64,000 bases of DNA, from the NCBI RefSeq assembly GCF_000203815.1, contig NW_004457729.1:1488674-1552673 (forward strand). The letters run 5' to 3'. The notes beneath the pieces were generated by a model. That model made no database searches. It saw only the letters and a list, made by a program, of their open reading frames with translations, and had not been told where the DNA came from. The stretch is from Cavenderia fasciculata (Eukaryota; Evosea; Eumycetozoa; Acytosteliales; Cavenderiaceae). Made by a program: the position numbers and the translations under genes. Positions 45,393-59,393 of this stretch are shown here, one piece after another (the stretch's first letter is position 1; each line of letters opens with the position of its first letter).

Positions 45393-48338
45393 TCAACTCT
45401 GTTGTAACTCATAGATGGGGTTGAGAAGAATGTAAGTACAAAAGATATTGGTACGTATAGACGAGAAAAAGACACCCAACCCATCGTTGAAAAAGTCGAC
45501 TACTTGGTTGATTTGTTGTTGTTGTTGCTGTTGGTATTGAAGTGATTGTTTTTGAGACTGTGATAGTGGATGATAATGGAGATGGTGGTGAAGAAGATGA
45601 CTGTTGGTAGCGGTGGTATTGTTGTTGGTGGTAGGGTCACTGCTGTCGGAGTTGGGGTATGGAGGGGGTGGACTACGAAGGTCACGCGATGACATGGAGA
45701 ATCCAGACATGACGGTGAGCATGATCGAGTCTTGGGACAACTGGACAATTTGGGCACATCGTTCTCTGGTTCCGGGCAGATGGATGGATGGATGTGACGG
45801 GTCGGCGCCATTCGTGTTGCCATTGGCGTTGGTGGTGTTGGCAGACGTGGTGGTTATTTCGCCCATGGAAGAGTGCAGGCTTGTCTCGTTCATGAGGAAT
45901 GACATGATGGCTGGTGACCCAAAGGGAGAGGATGGGGGTTTGATTTTGGCCGATTTACGGATCAAGTGGTTGGTTGACGGCGAGGGAGAGGGTGACGAGC
46001 TGTTGGGAGGGGACTCGATGGTGAGCGTGGAGGTTGGACCCACGCCACCGCCACCGCCATGAACGCCTGGGTTATTGATATTATCGACGATTTGACTAGC
46101 CATTAGAATCGAGCTGTTTTTGAGGATAGCATTATTGAGAGTGGTGGCAATACGAGTAAAGTTGTTGGTCCATTCGAGCAATTCACCGGCATCCATTTCA
46201 CCAACCGATACACCAGCATCGACTTGTTCCTCGAGTGTATTTAATGCGACCAACATCATCTTGAGTATGGGGATAGTATCAACTTTGAACTTGGCCGAAA
46301 AGATATCGGTTGCCGAGAGTATCGACAACGAAGTTTGAAGGTGATTGTAACACGATGAAATAATTGATTTTTGTTGTTGTAGTGTTAGCAGCGACCCGTT
46401 GATGGGTGGGTGTTCCTGTGGCACCTGTTCCAAATAATTGTCAATATGAGAGAACCTGTTGGCCACCGAAGTGACTATATTCAGAAGACTACAATCCTGG
46501 TTTTGCACATCAATTTTAAATGGATTCTCATCGGCACCTCCAAACGAAGAAGAGTTGGTCACTTTTTGCAACTCTTCAAAATCCTCGTACGACTCATTAT
46601 CAAATAACAGCTTGTCAATATCATCGGCTATTCCATGATACAAATCAACTATTTTATAAAGTGTTGATCCATTATATCCTTTTGATGAATAAAATAATAA
46701 ATGTCTTATATACTAAATAAATAAAATAGAAAAAGGTTAATATTTCCATTTCCATTTTCTTTTTTTTCTTACTTACCTGAGTTAAATAATGAATTGAAGT
46801 TTTATGAATATAAGTTTTATCAAGAATATCATTTGAAGATAGAGTATCTACAAGGTTTTCTTGACAGACTGTTAGGAATTTCCGACGACATCCTTCACTT
46901 GTTTCATTTGTCCAATTGATAAAAGAGTTGTATAGACTAGGTAGGATGATGAGGAATACTCCGTATACACCTGTCAGGTCCTTTTCACCTTTTGATGGTT
47001 TAGATCTAGTGAATTCATGGAGTGGCAATAGTTTACTGTACAGTTCGAAAATGATAGGACTGTAATATTTTTGATCTTCAATGGTGATGATACATTTCTT
47101 GAGTTGTTCCTGCTCTGAAAATCCTTGTAGTGAAAGTTCAATTTGAGTCAGTGCAGTCAATGGTGCTTGTAGGTCATATTTTGGTGGTGACCAATATGAC
47201 ATGGCCAGTTCTTGGATTCTATATACAATGCAGTGCCAGTGGTCTTTTGGTACGGTGTTACTACTCAGCAGATTAATGAGTGTTGCATTTTTGCTGTGTT
47301 CAGTGTCTTGCACGTTACTAAGTGATTTGGGACGTATTGGTTGTGGTGTAGATATAGATGAACACAACACTTTTCCAGAATCGGCTGATATAGTTCTCTT
47401 TAGATTAGTCGATGACGATGGAGTATTATCATTGTCAATAGGAGGCAAATCCTCTTTTTTACCACCAAAGGTTGAGAGTATGGGAGAGGGTGGTGTAATC
47501 AATCTCTCGTTAAATCTTCTCGGACTATTGTTGGCGGATCCCGCCGAATTGGACGAGTTGTACGAAGCAATGGGAGGAAGATATCCAATCGAGTTTGATT
47601 TGAGTACTCCTGCCACATTTCCACTACTAATGTTATTGTTGGACGTGTTGTTGGATGGAGTGTTTCCAGTGCTAATTGAATTTTGACTTTGGTTTAGTGG
47701 TGAAATATTGACTGCATTGACCGAGGTGGAATTTCCACTTTGACCGCTAATCGATGGACTTGAGCTCACAAATAATTGTGACACTGAATTATTTCGACTG
47801 ATACATTCCCTCAATATTTTATTGGTTCCATAGAAATCACTTTGTCTCTTGTCTCCTCCACCACCTCCACCACCACCTGCTCCATTTGAACTTTCTAAAT
47901 TCATTTTTCTTCTATTATAACTCTTTTGTTTAATTTCTTGTAATTCTAATTCATCTTTTTTACTCTCTAAAAGTAAATTTAAAATAAATAAAAGGAATAT
48001 TTATAAATATTTTTGATATTATATTTTTGATTTTGTTTTGATTTCTTACTTTCATATCTTGTAACAAAGAAATTAACTATAAAAAATAATGGTGTGCCTA
48101 AAAAGACTGATACAATGATTACACCTGCTGTTACATTGAATCCTAAATGAGCTCCATATTTTTCTTCAAAATATTCTGTTCCACTTTTTGCTAAAAAATA
48201 ATTATTATTATTATTAGTCCTGTGAATCAATCAACAACAACTACAACTTTTTAACATACCATTTACAAATTGATTTGATAAAATAGAAAAATATAATAAT
48301 AATATTATTCCTTTTATGACAGAGGTTGGTTTGGTCAT
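45393..48338 (-). CDS. type I membrane protein of unknown function
   Basis: Exons 48338-48260, 48190-48050, 47966-46777 and 46712-45393 join to 909 residues. A signal peptide (IKGIILLLYFSILSNQFVNG) is followed by about 25 lumenal residues (KSGTEYFEEKYGAHLGF) and one TM helix (AGVIIVSVFLGTPLFFIVNFF). The remaining 830 residues are cytosolic. That part has a basic start, Ser/Asn-rich stretches, and two globular-looking blocks: about 310-480 (HWHCIVYRIQELAMSYWSPP; KLLPLHEFTRSKPSKGEKDL; YNSFINWTNETSEGCRRKF) and 480-640 (LLFYSSKGYNGSTLYKIVDL; SCYNHLQTSLSILSATDIFS). I recognise no family. It lies 208 bp upstream of eIF3i on the same strand. Confidence 0.75.
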
Positions 48339-49955
48339 ATTTAAATATGAATTTCTAATATAATACAACAACAAATAATACTATTCTTTGTCTCTTTGAA
48401 TAAATAAATAATAAATAAATATTGAATGATAGGATTGATTGCAATGTAATATGTTTCAAAAGGCGATTACGAAATCCTGTTTGATGATGATGATGATGAA
48501 TCTTGCTTGCTATGGACTGATGAATCAATAGATAGGTTGATTTGATTGATTTGTGATTAATTTGATAAATTAATGTGAGGAGTGAACCAATGATATATAT
48601 TTAGCAGTCCTGAATACCAATATTAAATAAAGAAAAAAAAATAATACCTATCCGTCTCTAATAATATCCTATCCCCTAAGTTGATTATAGAAATTAAAAA
48701 TGGATGATGTTAATAATAATAATAATAAAAAGGATGATGATTATACGGGCTGGTGATGTTGATGGATGGTATTTCAGTCAATCAATCAATCAATCGATCC
48801 AACCAATCAGTCCATTAACAACAGGAAATGGAAATAGTAATAAAATATTGGGAGAACATCAACTCACATTGATAAAACAATAAATTAACCCTATTGATCG
48901 TCTGTCTGCCTATCTTTAATCAGTCAAGTCAGTCGGTCAATCCTTCTACCACCAACTCTCTCTCGTATGATATATACCAAAAAAAAAAACTTGTATGATG
49001 GGGTGTTATGATTTTTTTGTTAAAGTTGGATTGATTGATGTATATGTTATTATATTTGTAGTTGTATGTATATATGTATGTATGTATGAGCTATTTTGTT
49101 ATTATTTAGTAAATAAAATCTAGTACTAGTACTTGAAGATAAATTTGATGATCATTCATTTACAATCACCAACAAATTATTATTATTTGTTATTCTGTTG
49201 GTTGTTGATTATTATTATTTTGTAGTGATCATTAATGACTAACACTAACAAAAAAAAAAAAAGATTAAGATAGTGTGCACACGATAATATTAATTCCACA
49301 TCTTGGCAAGATTTAATCAAACACATGTTGTGTTGTTGTTGTTTTGTTGGTTGGTGGGTGGGTGGGTGTTGCCAATGTGTGGGTGAATGGAGGGGGGATA
49401 GGGTTGGAGGTGGTTGTAGTGATCGCTTTACCTCCTCACATGAGGAGTCTGACTGATCATTGAATGACTAGTGTTTTGAACTTAACTTAACTTACTCCTC
49501 CACTCACTGAAATATTGGGGAATCGACATAGCGATTCTTATATATTTTGTTACCATCAAGCATGCATTGTTGCAGAGAGAGACGATGATGATGATTATGA
49601 TGACCGAGACAACGACATTGTTGGTTGTGTATTATTATTATTCCAGATCTGGGTATAAATGAATTAATAAAACACAACAATGATCATCATTGGTGGGGGT
49701 GGATTGATTGACCTCCCTCAAAAAAAAACAAGCAAACAAAAAAAAAAAAGTGCCACTACTTTGGTTGGTTTTGTTGTTTGTTGGAGATGGACCTAACGTT
49801 GTATGTTACAATTGTCAATCTATTCTCCCAATATATATATAATTAATTAATAAATATTTTAAAAAAGAAGCAAAAAGATTATTTTGCTTTTTTTTTTTTT
49901 CTTTTGTTTGTTTTACCCTTTTATTTTATATTTTTGTTGTTATAACCAACCAAAT
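48339..49955. other. 1.6-kb intergenic, no gene seen
   Basis: AT-rich with TGATGATGA, TCAATCAATCAATCAATC (48777-48794), TATGTATG and GGTGGGTGGGTGGGTG (49353-49368) repeats. Both strands show only short open frames. Confidence 0.5.
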
Positions 49956-52900
49956 TTAATGATGTTGTTGACGCTGTTGTTCCAAATTATGTAAATGTTT
50001 TCCAATAAGATATCTGTCATCTCTGATGATATTGTGAAAGTGTATAACTGATTTCTTGAGTTTAAAGTAGAGTATTTCCGAGGCGAGAAGGAAAACAAAT
50101 ACTGGGTAGCCATAGATAAACGTAATGTTTTCTAGAATGGGACTTCCTCCAAAGAATGGAACAACGCCCTTTGATATAAAGTAGGGAACTGTGAGGAGCT
50201 TCAATAAAAAGTAAACGATTGGGAATACAATCTTTTGTAAACTAAACCAAAGGTCGATACCCATAAATCCATTTCGTTTGAGTTGGTTGAATCTGTCCAT
50301 CCATCTATCACCATCACCCTGTTGATCTTGTTCCCCATTTTGGTGTGGAATCAATTCATCTTCAGGTGGTCTACGATTTCTAATATTATTCATTGGTGCC
50401 CTCGATGTAATCCATTGATACCAAAAGTTTAATAATAAAACTCCAATTCCCCAAATCTAAAAATTAAAAAAAGAGAAAATAAATAAGATATCTCTTTGCT
50501 TTGTCTTTTTTTTTTTTTTTTTTACATACATTAAATAAATCTATAACAAAAATATAATATGATTCATCATAATTTGCAATTAATGGTATAATGACGACCA
50601 ATTCAAATACTAGACCAATAAGAAGAGGGAGGGCTACTGTAAAGATGGCAATCATCAAGACTAGTTTCAATACATTTGGAATCTTTGAAAAGAAATGATC
50701 GACCGATGTTCTTCCTGAAAAGATGGTGCTGATACCCTTGGTTACAAGCCACAACACTGCCAAACCAACAAATAGTGATACAGTGTCATTATGATAGGTA
50801 AATTGTACAAGGCTAAATAGATATCTTCCAATACTAACTGGTATACTTAATGCCAAAAGTGATGCACAAAACAATTCAAACCAACAAAATACCATAAATA
50901 TGATTACTTTGTACCCATAATTATTTGGTTTAATATATTCTGGTTGAGATTGTTGTTGTTGTTGTTGTGGTTGCGGTTGTTCAGGTTGTTGTTGTTGTTC
51001 AGGTTGTTGATCGGGTGGTTGATAATTATATTCTGGTTGTTGTACTGGTTCAGTTGTATTGTTTGTTGTATTGGTTGTTGTAGGTTTTCGTATCAACATG
51101 TAATCATCTAAACCTAATTTGGTAACAAAAAAGGTAAATGTTGTTTTAATAAAAGAATTAAAAGTAAATTGTGGATGGAATCTTGGGAAATAACTTGTTG
51201 ATACGATTACTATAAAAATTAAAATAAATTAATTAAAAAACTAAATAAAATTTTGTTTATCTATCTCTTTTTTTTTTACTTACAACAAATATCAGTACCC
51301 AACTTATTAAATATATCACCAAAATCCATTGGTAATAGATCAGGAACAAAACTTAGGACTTTTAAAGGTAAAAAGATGATTAAAAATCCAATAATGACAT
51401 AGGTTAAAAATGCCATGGAAATGTTAAAGAATATATGATGTAGTTTTGCCTTGATGAGGAACTTGACCAATGAGAAATCGGGATCGGCAGAATCCTTGAG
51501 GAACCAAATAACCTCTGGTCTAAATATTTGATGTAAAACCCTGGATGACGATGAAATACCAATGATTGAAAACAATCCAAATGCCAATCTTGTTAATATA
51601 TATTGTATCTTGTTATTTGTAAATGAATTCATTCTAAAATCAATAAAAAAATTAATATTAATGATCCAATGATATGATTCAATCTTTGTACTAACCTTGA
51701 TTCCAAATTTCCACCAAATAATGGTAAAGTTAATAAATCTAATGCAACACCAAAAAGGAATGGAATAATTCCCAATTCGATAAAGAAAATCATTGAAATT
51801 TTAATAAATGAATATAATAATCTTGATATCTTGTATGCAATCTTGTGTTTAATACATTCAGACTAAATACAGAGAGAAATATTAATATTCATATTTATGA
51901 TTATTATATATGTATTATTGTTGTTTTATAGTTACCAAAATGTATAAAGATACTAAAGCAAGACTAGAATAACCAATGAATAAATTAATTATTCCTTCAG
52001 TTAGTTGACTTAGTTTGAATCCACCAATACCAGTATCTATTTGTGAGATTACTAATATTGCTTGTTTGCCAATTTGGAAGGGGAGATATAAAAATATTAA
52101 CAAAAATATAAAGTTGTAAATCGCAAATGATGCGGTGCGTAGGATAACATCTGATATTGGTCCTCTTAATCCAACTATTGAAAAGAAAAAAGAAAAATAT
52201 TCGATTAATAATGTTTTTTTGTTTTTTTGTTTTTTTTTTAAAATTTACTTAAAGTTTCTATATCATCTCCATCATCATGTTCATTGACTACAATATTATT
52301 ATTTTCTAGTACTGCCTCTGGATTTAGAGGAATGTCTTGTTGTTGAACACCAAGGATTTCAATAACACCTGGTATTCTAAATATATGTCTTACTTCTCCT
52401 TGTTGTTGTTGTTGTGGAGCAGGTGGAGGAGGAGGAGGAATATGAGCAGGAATGGCAGGTTGTTGATTCATTTGTTGTTCCAATCCATTATCAAAAATAT
52501 GATCTTGATCATATAATATATCTTCTTCAGTGTCATCATCGTCATCGTCATCCTCTTCTTCATCTTCTTCATCATCATCTTGTACTTGTTGTTCTTGTTC
52601 TGTAGTTGTAGGTTCTTCGATTTCCAATTCAATCAATTTTCCATTTAAAAAGGTTAGGAATATATAACTGAGGAATGATGTTGCAATGATGAAAAAGTAC
52701 AATGTTACACCAATCAAAAACGAGTTAAAGATTGTATAGGGCAACATCTTTTTAGTAGACATCCCAAAAAAGAGATGAAATGTGATGCATGTCAATGCTG
52801 GGATCATAACGAGAAAACACATAAATGAAAAGCTAATTCTAGCAAATCTCTTTAGAAATTTAAATGATCTCTTTAATACTTCTACTGATAATTCTTTAAA

Positions 52901-53215
52901 TGGTAATATATCTGGTGTATTATCAGAATAAACTTTATAAAAATGAAAGAATATTAGTATATAGATTATAGATTATAAAGAGATTGATATTGTTGTTTGT
53001 AGATTTATCTATATATTTATAAACATACTAGGAGTAAATCTAAAAGGGTATCCACATAGTTCACATGAAGAACTCTTTGAATGTTTGATCCATTCCAAGA
53101 GACAATCTTGGTGTATGAATTTTATGGATCCACTACATTTGCAGGGATACGATAGTTGGTTATCTGGTGTTGATCCATTTCGACAAACTCTGCAAATGTC
53201 TTCTTCTTCGTTCAT
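49956..53215 (-). CDS. march6: MARCH6/Doa10-type membrane ubiquitin ligase
   Basis: Exons 53215-53029, 52932-52249, 52174-51936, 51862-51696, 51633-51284, 51209-50530 and 50456-49956 join to 935 residues. It opens with a RING-CH finger: CRVCRNGSTPDNQLSYPCKC, then HQDCLLEWI and CELCGYPFRF, the C4HC3 order of MARCH ligases, followed by TPIYSDNTPDILP as in MARCH6. About a dozen hydrophobic segments follow. The motif KLGLDDYML and the end HNIIRDDRYLIGKHLHN match Doa10/TEB4, the ER and nuclear-envelope ligase that degrades misfolded and N-degron proteins. An acidic loop (residues 140-200: a run of Asp and Glu, then Pro/Gln) and a Gln/Pro-rich loop near 620 are dictyostelid-style insertions. Confidence 0.88.
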
Positions 53216-54000
53216 TATTTTTGGTTTGATACAAAATTGAATTGACTCGATTGACTATCTATATATATCTATCTATCTATAGTACTCTATATATAATATC
53301 TTGTCTTGTCTGTCTTGTCTTTTGTTGTATTTAAACACAATGACAAGTCTGTAATAACTAGCCAAGCCAACTATAATACAATATAATATAATTTAAACTA
53401 TATATATATATCTCTTTGTTTGTTTGTTTGAATATATATATATGTGTGTTGTTGTGTTTGTATGTGTATGTATGTAAAATGCAAAAAGTAATAAAACATT
53501 AACACGGTTGTGAACTCACTTCACTCAGCATTAGAATAAAAAAAATAATTGATGAAAAAGGGTGGTTTTCAAAAAAAAGACAATATATAGCAAATAGTTT
53601 ATTATGAAGAGCAAATAGTTTTAGTCTTGAAAAACCAATAGTTTATCTATCTATATCTTTATCTCTTTTTCAAAAATGATCGATAAAGTTTACTTTCATT
53701 TCAGCAATCAGAAGTCACTCATAAATGAATTTGATCGATATTGCCCATGATCAGATGATACCGACAACATGACCTTATTGTTAGTTAAATACTCATAGAT
53801 GCTATACTCACAAAGATCAGCAAAGAAAAAAGTTCATGGAATTCATTTTTGGAACAAAAGTGGTGGTTTGTTAGGTTGATGGTAAAAATAGTGTAGAAAA
53901 AAATCGATGGTCAAAAGATCAAGACTACTCTTTCTTTCAATGATCATTGTATAAAATATTTGTATAGTTATAATTATAAGAAAGATAGATAGAGATAAAA
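53216..54000. other. intergenic (divergent), no gene seen
   Basis: AT-rich with TATC, TATATA and TGTG runs. It holds the promoters of MARCH6 and of the ankyrin-repeat gene. Confidence 0.5.
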
Positions 54001-56519
54001 ATGAATAACTTTTTTAGAAAAAAGTTATCAAGTAGTAGTAGTAGTAATATTAAATCAAAGAATAAAAAGAATGATAGAGGTGGTAGTAGTAGTGCTAGTG
54101 GTACCGGTAGTTTAACTGAATTGACATCAAAGATTAATAATCTATTTATTGGAGATGAACAATTCACTAGTACATTCTTTAGAGTATTTAAAAACAAGAT
54201 ACTCATCAATCACATATTGTCATACATACCAGAGATTCATAGACAGATGGATTTAAAAGCGTACCGATACAACATGTTGGATGCTGCTTCTTGGATCTGT
54301 CGGTTCAAGTATTTCTCATTACTCAAGGACAAGTTGGATCATGGTAAACCATACTTTGTATTTGGTGGATTCAACTCGTTTGTATCGTTTTGTACGTTTA
54401 ACGGCGACTTGGAACTATTCAAATATGTCTACACTACACACAAGGAAGAGTTTAATGGTATTGGGTGTATGGACTTTTGTAGTGGTTCTCCAAACATTGA
54501 AATACTTAAATACCTACATGAACAAGGTGCTAGATGCACTACATTGGCTATGGACAATGCATGTTCTCATGGTAGATTGGAAGCTGTAAAATTCTTACAT
54601 TATAATCGTACAGAAGGTGGAACTCTCAGTTTAAACAATGCTATTCGTGAAGGGTTCTTGGATATCGTTCAATTCTTACATGTGGAGAATAGGGCGTCCC
54701 TTGACCAAGCTGGATCATCTCATTCTTCATCATCATTGTCGTCATCATCTGATGTCAAGACATTGGATCTTGTACTATTCCGTGATGCACTTGAAATTGA
54801 ACATACCCTATTCCCACATGGAGAGAATACATCAATCACAGCTGCCACTGCTCCATTGGATGGAGAGGATTATGAAGATCCAATATACCTCGTTGACAAG
54901 GAACTAGAGAAACAAAGATTAGATATGATTGTCTATCTTTTAGAACATCGGTCAAAGGAGAAATGGTCAACCATTCTAATGGACAATGCCGCCAAATGTG
55001 GGTATCTATCAATAGTAAAATACCTAACAAAAAAGAAGATTGAAGGTAGTCCATCTGCTATCGACAATGCTGCAACATATGGTCATTTATCTATAGTTGA
55101 ATTTTTACATCAAAATTCTACTCAAGGTTGTACAAGAAAAGCATTGGTAAGTAACCATCAAAAAATATAGATATATATATCTCTTTTTGTTTACTTATGT
55201 TTTTATTTCTACTTTACTTTAGGATGGAGCAGCAAAAAAAGGACAATTTAAAGTGATTAAATATTTAAATCAACATTTAAGAATGGATTGTTCGGCAGAA
55301 CATGACAGTGCAATTGGGTTTGCAGCTGGATTGGGTAGATTTGATATAGTCAAATATTTACATGAAAACGGTCATCATTGTTGTAATGGTGCGATGGAGG
55401 CGGCCATTAGAATAGGTAGAGCCGATATTGTACAGTACTTGCTTGAAAATCGTACAGAGAGATGTGGACCAGAGGCACTTGAAAATGTAACGACAACCGT
55501 CGAGGTATTAAAGATTCTCCGTGCGGCACCTGACCTCCCTCACTTGTTTACACGTGCATGTTTGGACTCGTTGGCGGGCATGGGTAACTTTGAAGCAGTC
55601 AAATTCTTGCACGAGTCGAGAACCGAACCCAACTGCTGCACTGCCGCTGCTATTGACGAGGCGTCAACAAACGGACATCTTTCTGTCGTCACATTCTTGC
55701 ATGAACATGGATATGAATGCACGGTTGCCGCGATTGAAGGTGCTGCACGTGGTGGTCACATTGATTGTGTAAAATACTTGCACCAAAAGAGAAGAGAGTG
55801 TTCTCCACAGAATGCACCCAATGCCATACACAATGCATGCAAGGGATGTGAAACGACGGCGGCCAACACTGCCGCTGGTGGCGCCAATACCAAAGAGATG
55901 CAACTTGCAATCATTAGGTACCTCGTCGAAAATAATTACTCGTCGTCGGCCAATGCGATGGACGAAGCTGCAAAGCATGGCCATGGAGACATTGTCTTTT
56001 ACCTAAATGAAAACACAACGCAAGGATGTACAACAGCTGCCATGGATGATGCCAGTGGAAATGGTCACATTAATATTGTTCACTTTTTACATTACAATAG
56101 AACTGAAGGTTGTACTGTTGCTGCTATGGTATGAAATATATATATCTAGAAAAAAAAGGTGGAAATGAAATAATAATTTTTTAATTTATTTATTTATTTA
56201 TTCTTTTACTACTACTTTTTAGGATACGGCAAGTTATAATGGTCAAATGGAAATTGTTAAGTTCTTACATTTCAACCGGAATGAGGGTTGTAGCAAGGCA
56301 GCTATGGATGGAGCTGTGTTTTCTGGAAAATTAAATATTGTAGAATTCTTAAATGATAATCGTACGGAAGGATGTTCGTCGTTGGCTTTTATGTACTCAA
56401 AGAGTCGAAAATTTAAACATATTTATAAATACTTGGAACAAAATCAATCACATAATGCATCAACAGAAGCCACCCCTCCCACCACCAACAACAACAATAT
56501 TCTTCAAGCCAACGAGTAA
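54001..56519 (+). CDS. dictyostelid ankyrin-repeat protein
   Basis: Exons 54001-55146, 55223-56128 and 56223-56519 give 782 residues. The first 60 residues are Ser/Lys-rich. Next comes a helix typical of this family (FFRVFKNKILINHILSYIPE), and then about 18 ankyrin-like units of roughly 30-34 residues with the pattern AMDxAxxxGHLxIVxFLHxNRTEGCT (for example AAMDDASGNGHINIVHFLHY and AAIEGAARGGHIDCVKYLHQ). Both introns fall at the same place in the repeat, after ALV/AM and before DGA/DTA, so the exons are repeat-phased. Ankyrin arrays bind proteins; no catalytic domain is present. Such genes are numerous in dictyostelids, and the partner is unknown. Confidence 0.85.
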
Positions 56520-57478
56520 TAACAAAAAGAAGGAGAGAAAAAGGAAAAGAATTGATTGGGATTTATTGAATCAAAAAATAAATCAAGTACTTTTGTAAGT
56601 TAATTGTATTATTTTATCTCTCTCTCTCACTTGGTTGACGCCACCATCAATCGTATTTAGTATATTTATTCAAAGGTGATACGAATAGAATGATGAATGA
56701 TGAATCTATAGAGCCACTCTTGGAAAAAAAGAATGAATTTCAACTAGATTTAAATATATATATTTGATTGGTCTCGACACTCAACAACAACAACTTGATC
56801 ATCGTTCTTCTTGATCAATAAAGTGTGGTTGGTTAGGGAGGGATGATGAATTTCACCACTCACCTCTCTTCATCATCAACACCCACTCACATGATGGTGA
56901 CCAACCAACCATCATTAAATTCGTGTGCTACTGTTTTATATCTATTTTTCTTAAAATCCAAAGTAGTGGTTAGTTGTATAAACCTACACTCCTCTCTTTT
57001 TCATGTGTGTATCTAATATTGGTAATTGGAACTACTCTTCCATCCATCCATTCATCCCCAGGTGGCTATAAATTTTGACAAATTTGTCATGTGAACAACA
57101 TGTACAACTGCGCAGGGTACAGTACTGATTGATCATCATAAACCAAACTCTTTTTTTTTTTAACAAGGAATAGATAAGGTAATTATTATTAATATCTCTA
57201 TGGATTATTCCCAACAACCTCATATTTATCACAAATTCATTATTGGAAAGATTTGACACCCTTAACATGTCCGTCCGCCAAACATCAACCTCGCTTCGCT
57301 CTTTTTATTCTACCATCAAAATTTCTAATGACCATTTATTATTTATTCCATTCTCTCTTTAGATTATTTACTGGTACAAAATCAAACGGTATTTATTCCA
57401 TTCACCAATATATATATATATATTCACTGTGTCTTTTATTTCTATTTTTACCAATGTTGGAACAACACTTGTGGTTCC

Positions 57479-57480
<2 letters not shown>

Positions 57481-57529
<49 letters not shown>
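57481..57529. repeat. (AAT)n microsatellite
   Basis: About 16 AAT units. The long Ile or Tyr open frames over it are artefacts. Confidence 0.95.
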
Positions 57530-58046
57530 TATTGACAATACATCTTTCACTCCTCAAATCTATGTTTGGCAATGAACTAATCGCAACACTGCTGCTATTC
57601 ACAGTTGATGTGTGTGGGTGTTTGTAAAGAACAAGCTTATGACAATTCAAAACATCTCACGCATTTGGTTTCGATCCACTAAAATATCAATCGGACTATA
57701 GTCCAACCACTTGGATCCCACGACAAAAGTGTTTATTCCAAACCCAAACGTCGCAGCATCGTATCAATTAATAATAATCCTCATCCCCAGCGTGTGTTGG
57801 CAGCTGCACTGTTCACTAGTCGTCGTCAGTGATTGTAATAATTACAAAAAGACATTAGACATGCATGCAACCTTACTAGTTGTACAATTATTATTGTTGT
57901 TGTTGTTGTTGTTTTTGGAGAAGGAATCGGTTGAACAAATCCGTTCCATTTGTTTTGGATCGAACATATGAATAGCATAGCTGTCTGTTTGTCCATTGGA
58001 AAATAATATAAATTCCCAGGCAATATAAAACTATTATCTATCCTAT

Positions 58047-58064
58047 CCCCCCCCCCCCCCCCCC
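58047..58064. repeat. poly-C tract, 18 bases
   Basis: Uninterrupted C run in an AT-rich intergenic region, the only long C or G homopolymer in the window. Confidence 0.95.
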
Positions 58065-59393
58065 TTCTCACTATTTCCCACGACAATAATTCCACAATGA
58101 TTAAAAAAAATTTTTTGTTTGTTAGTAGTTTTTTGTTTTAGATACACCATCTTGGTTACGCATCCACGGATTTACCACGGTTCCATCACCCCCACCCCAC
58201 TCCACCACTGACATTCCCCACCAACAACAGTGTGTTTGCAAACCCACCCACACTCCCACAACAACAGTCTTCTCTTTATCTGTATTGTGGGTTAACCCCA
58301 AGCGCGAAACCAATGTTTCCCTATTTTTCGTGTCACAACCAGTGAGCGGATATTTACTACTATCAGTCTGGCCAGAGTCAGATTAGTGGTAATCTACCCA
58401 CCAATTCTTCGTGCCATATCGTGTATAATGGATGTCACTGCCACATTGTAGCAATCAATTCCAACAATATCCATCCCTCTCGCTCTCTCGAGCTGTCACC
58501 TCACATTTCCTAAAACCATTGGACAAGGGAGGGGGATATTATCAATTCTCTCCAAATCTACTGTTTCCATTTCTCTCTCTATATATATCTCTGTCACTAT
58601 AACAAATCTACATTATGCCGGCGGTCACAATCGTCGATGACAAATAAATAATATATAAACACTGACTACATTGACTATTGGTTTAAAAGGTGCCTGTGGA
58701 TCTGTTGCTGTCGTTGTTGCTTTATTTACCAACCTATTTATTGTCTATTTATTTCTTTTATTTATTTAAATTTCAAAGCAACAGCTCAGCAGCATTAAAA
58801 AGATACATCATACAACAATAACAACAACAACAATTTTTCATACAACCAACAGTTCCCACCCTTTCATATTGACTATAATAATAATAATAATATTTTTTTG
58901 ATCGCTCTCTTGGCAACAGATAAATCTATCAACCAACCATCAACTGTTCATTTCCCAACCAACCCCTCCCCATTAAATCTAGAAATTATTTTTAACACAT
59001 CCTCTTCTCTTCACCATCTTTATTTGAAACTATAATATTTTTTTATTTTTACTTTAAAGTAAAATAGAAGTACCATTATTATTATTATTATTTTACACTT
59101 TATAATTTATCTCTATGGGGTTTTAAAAAACCTATAATTTAAAAATAGAAAAAAATTTTTTTTTTTTATGACAACTTTATCACTATCATTCCTAGTCATC
59201 ATTATATAGTTGGTTAAAGAATAATAATAATAATAATAATATTTATATTTAACAATCCATATTTATATTTATTTATAATCCAACCCTTTTTAACTCTCCG
59301 ATTTTCCCTTCCCAAAGAATCTTAAAACCACCCTTTGGGAAGTCAGGGAAACCTATATACATTTTTTTATATATTTATTTTACAAAAAAAAAA

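Larger units (their letters stand above)
56520..59393. other. 2.9-kb intergenic, no gene seen
   Basis: The longest gene-free stretch in the window. It holds a poly-C run (58047-58064), (AAT)16 at 57481-57529, a TTG array at 57894-57912 and pyrimidine-rich sequence near 58560-58590. Several stretches (57660-57850, 58120-58480) are less AT-rich than usual intergenic DNA but show no coding pattern. Probably it includes a long regulatory region for the SABATH gene. Confidence 0.5.

Noticed and set aside
57368-57650. Minus-strand frames rich in Ile or Tyr
   Set aside because: Produced by the (AAT)n microsatellite.
58122-58313. Minus-strand 63-codon frame
   Set aside because: No splice partners and no family features; lies in the long intergenic gap.
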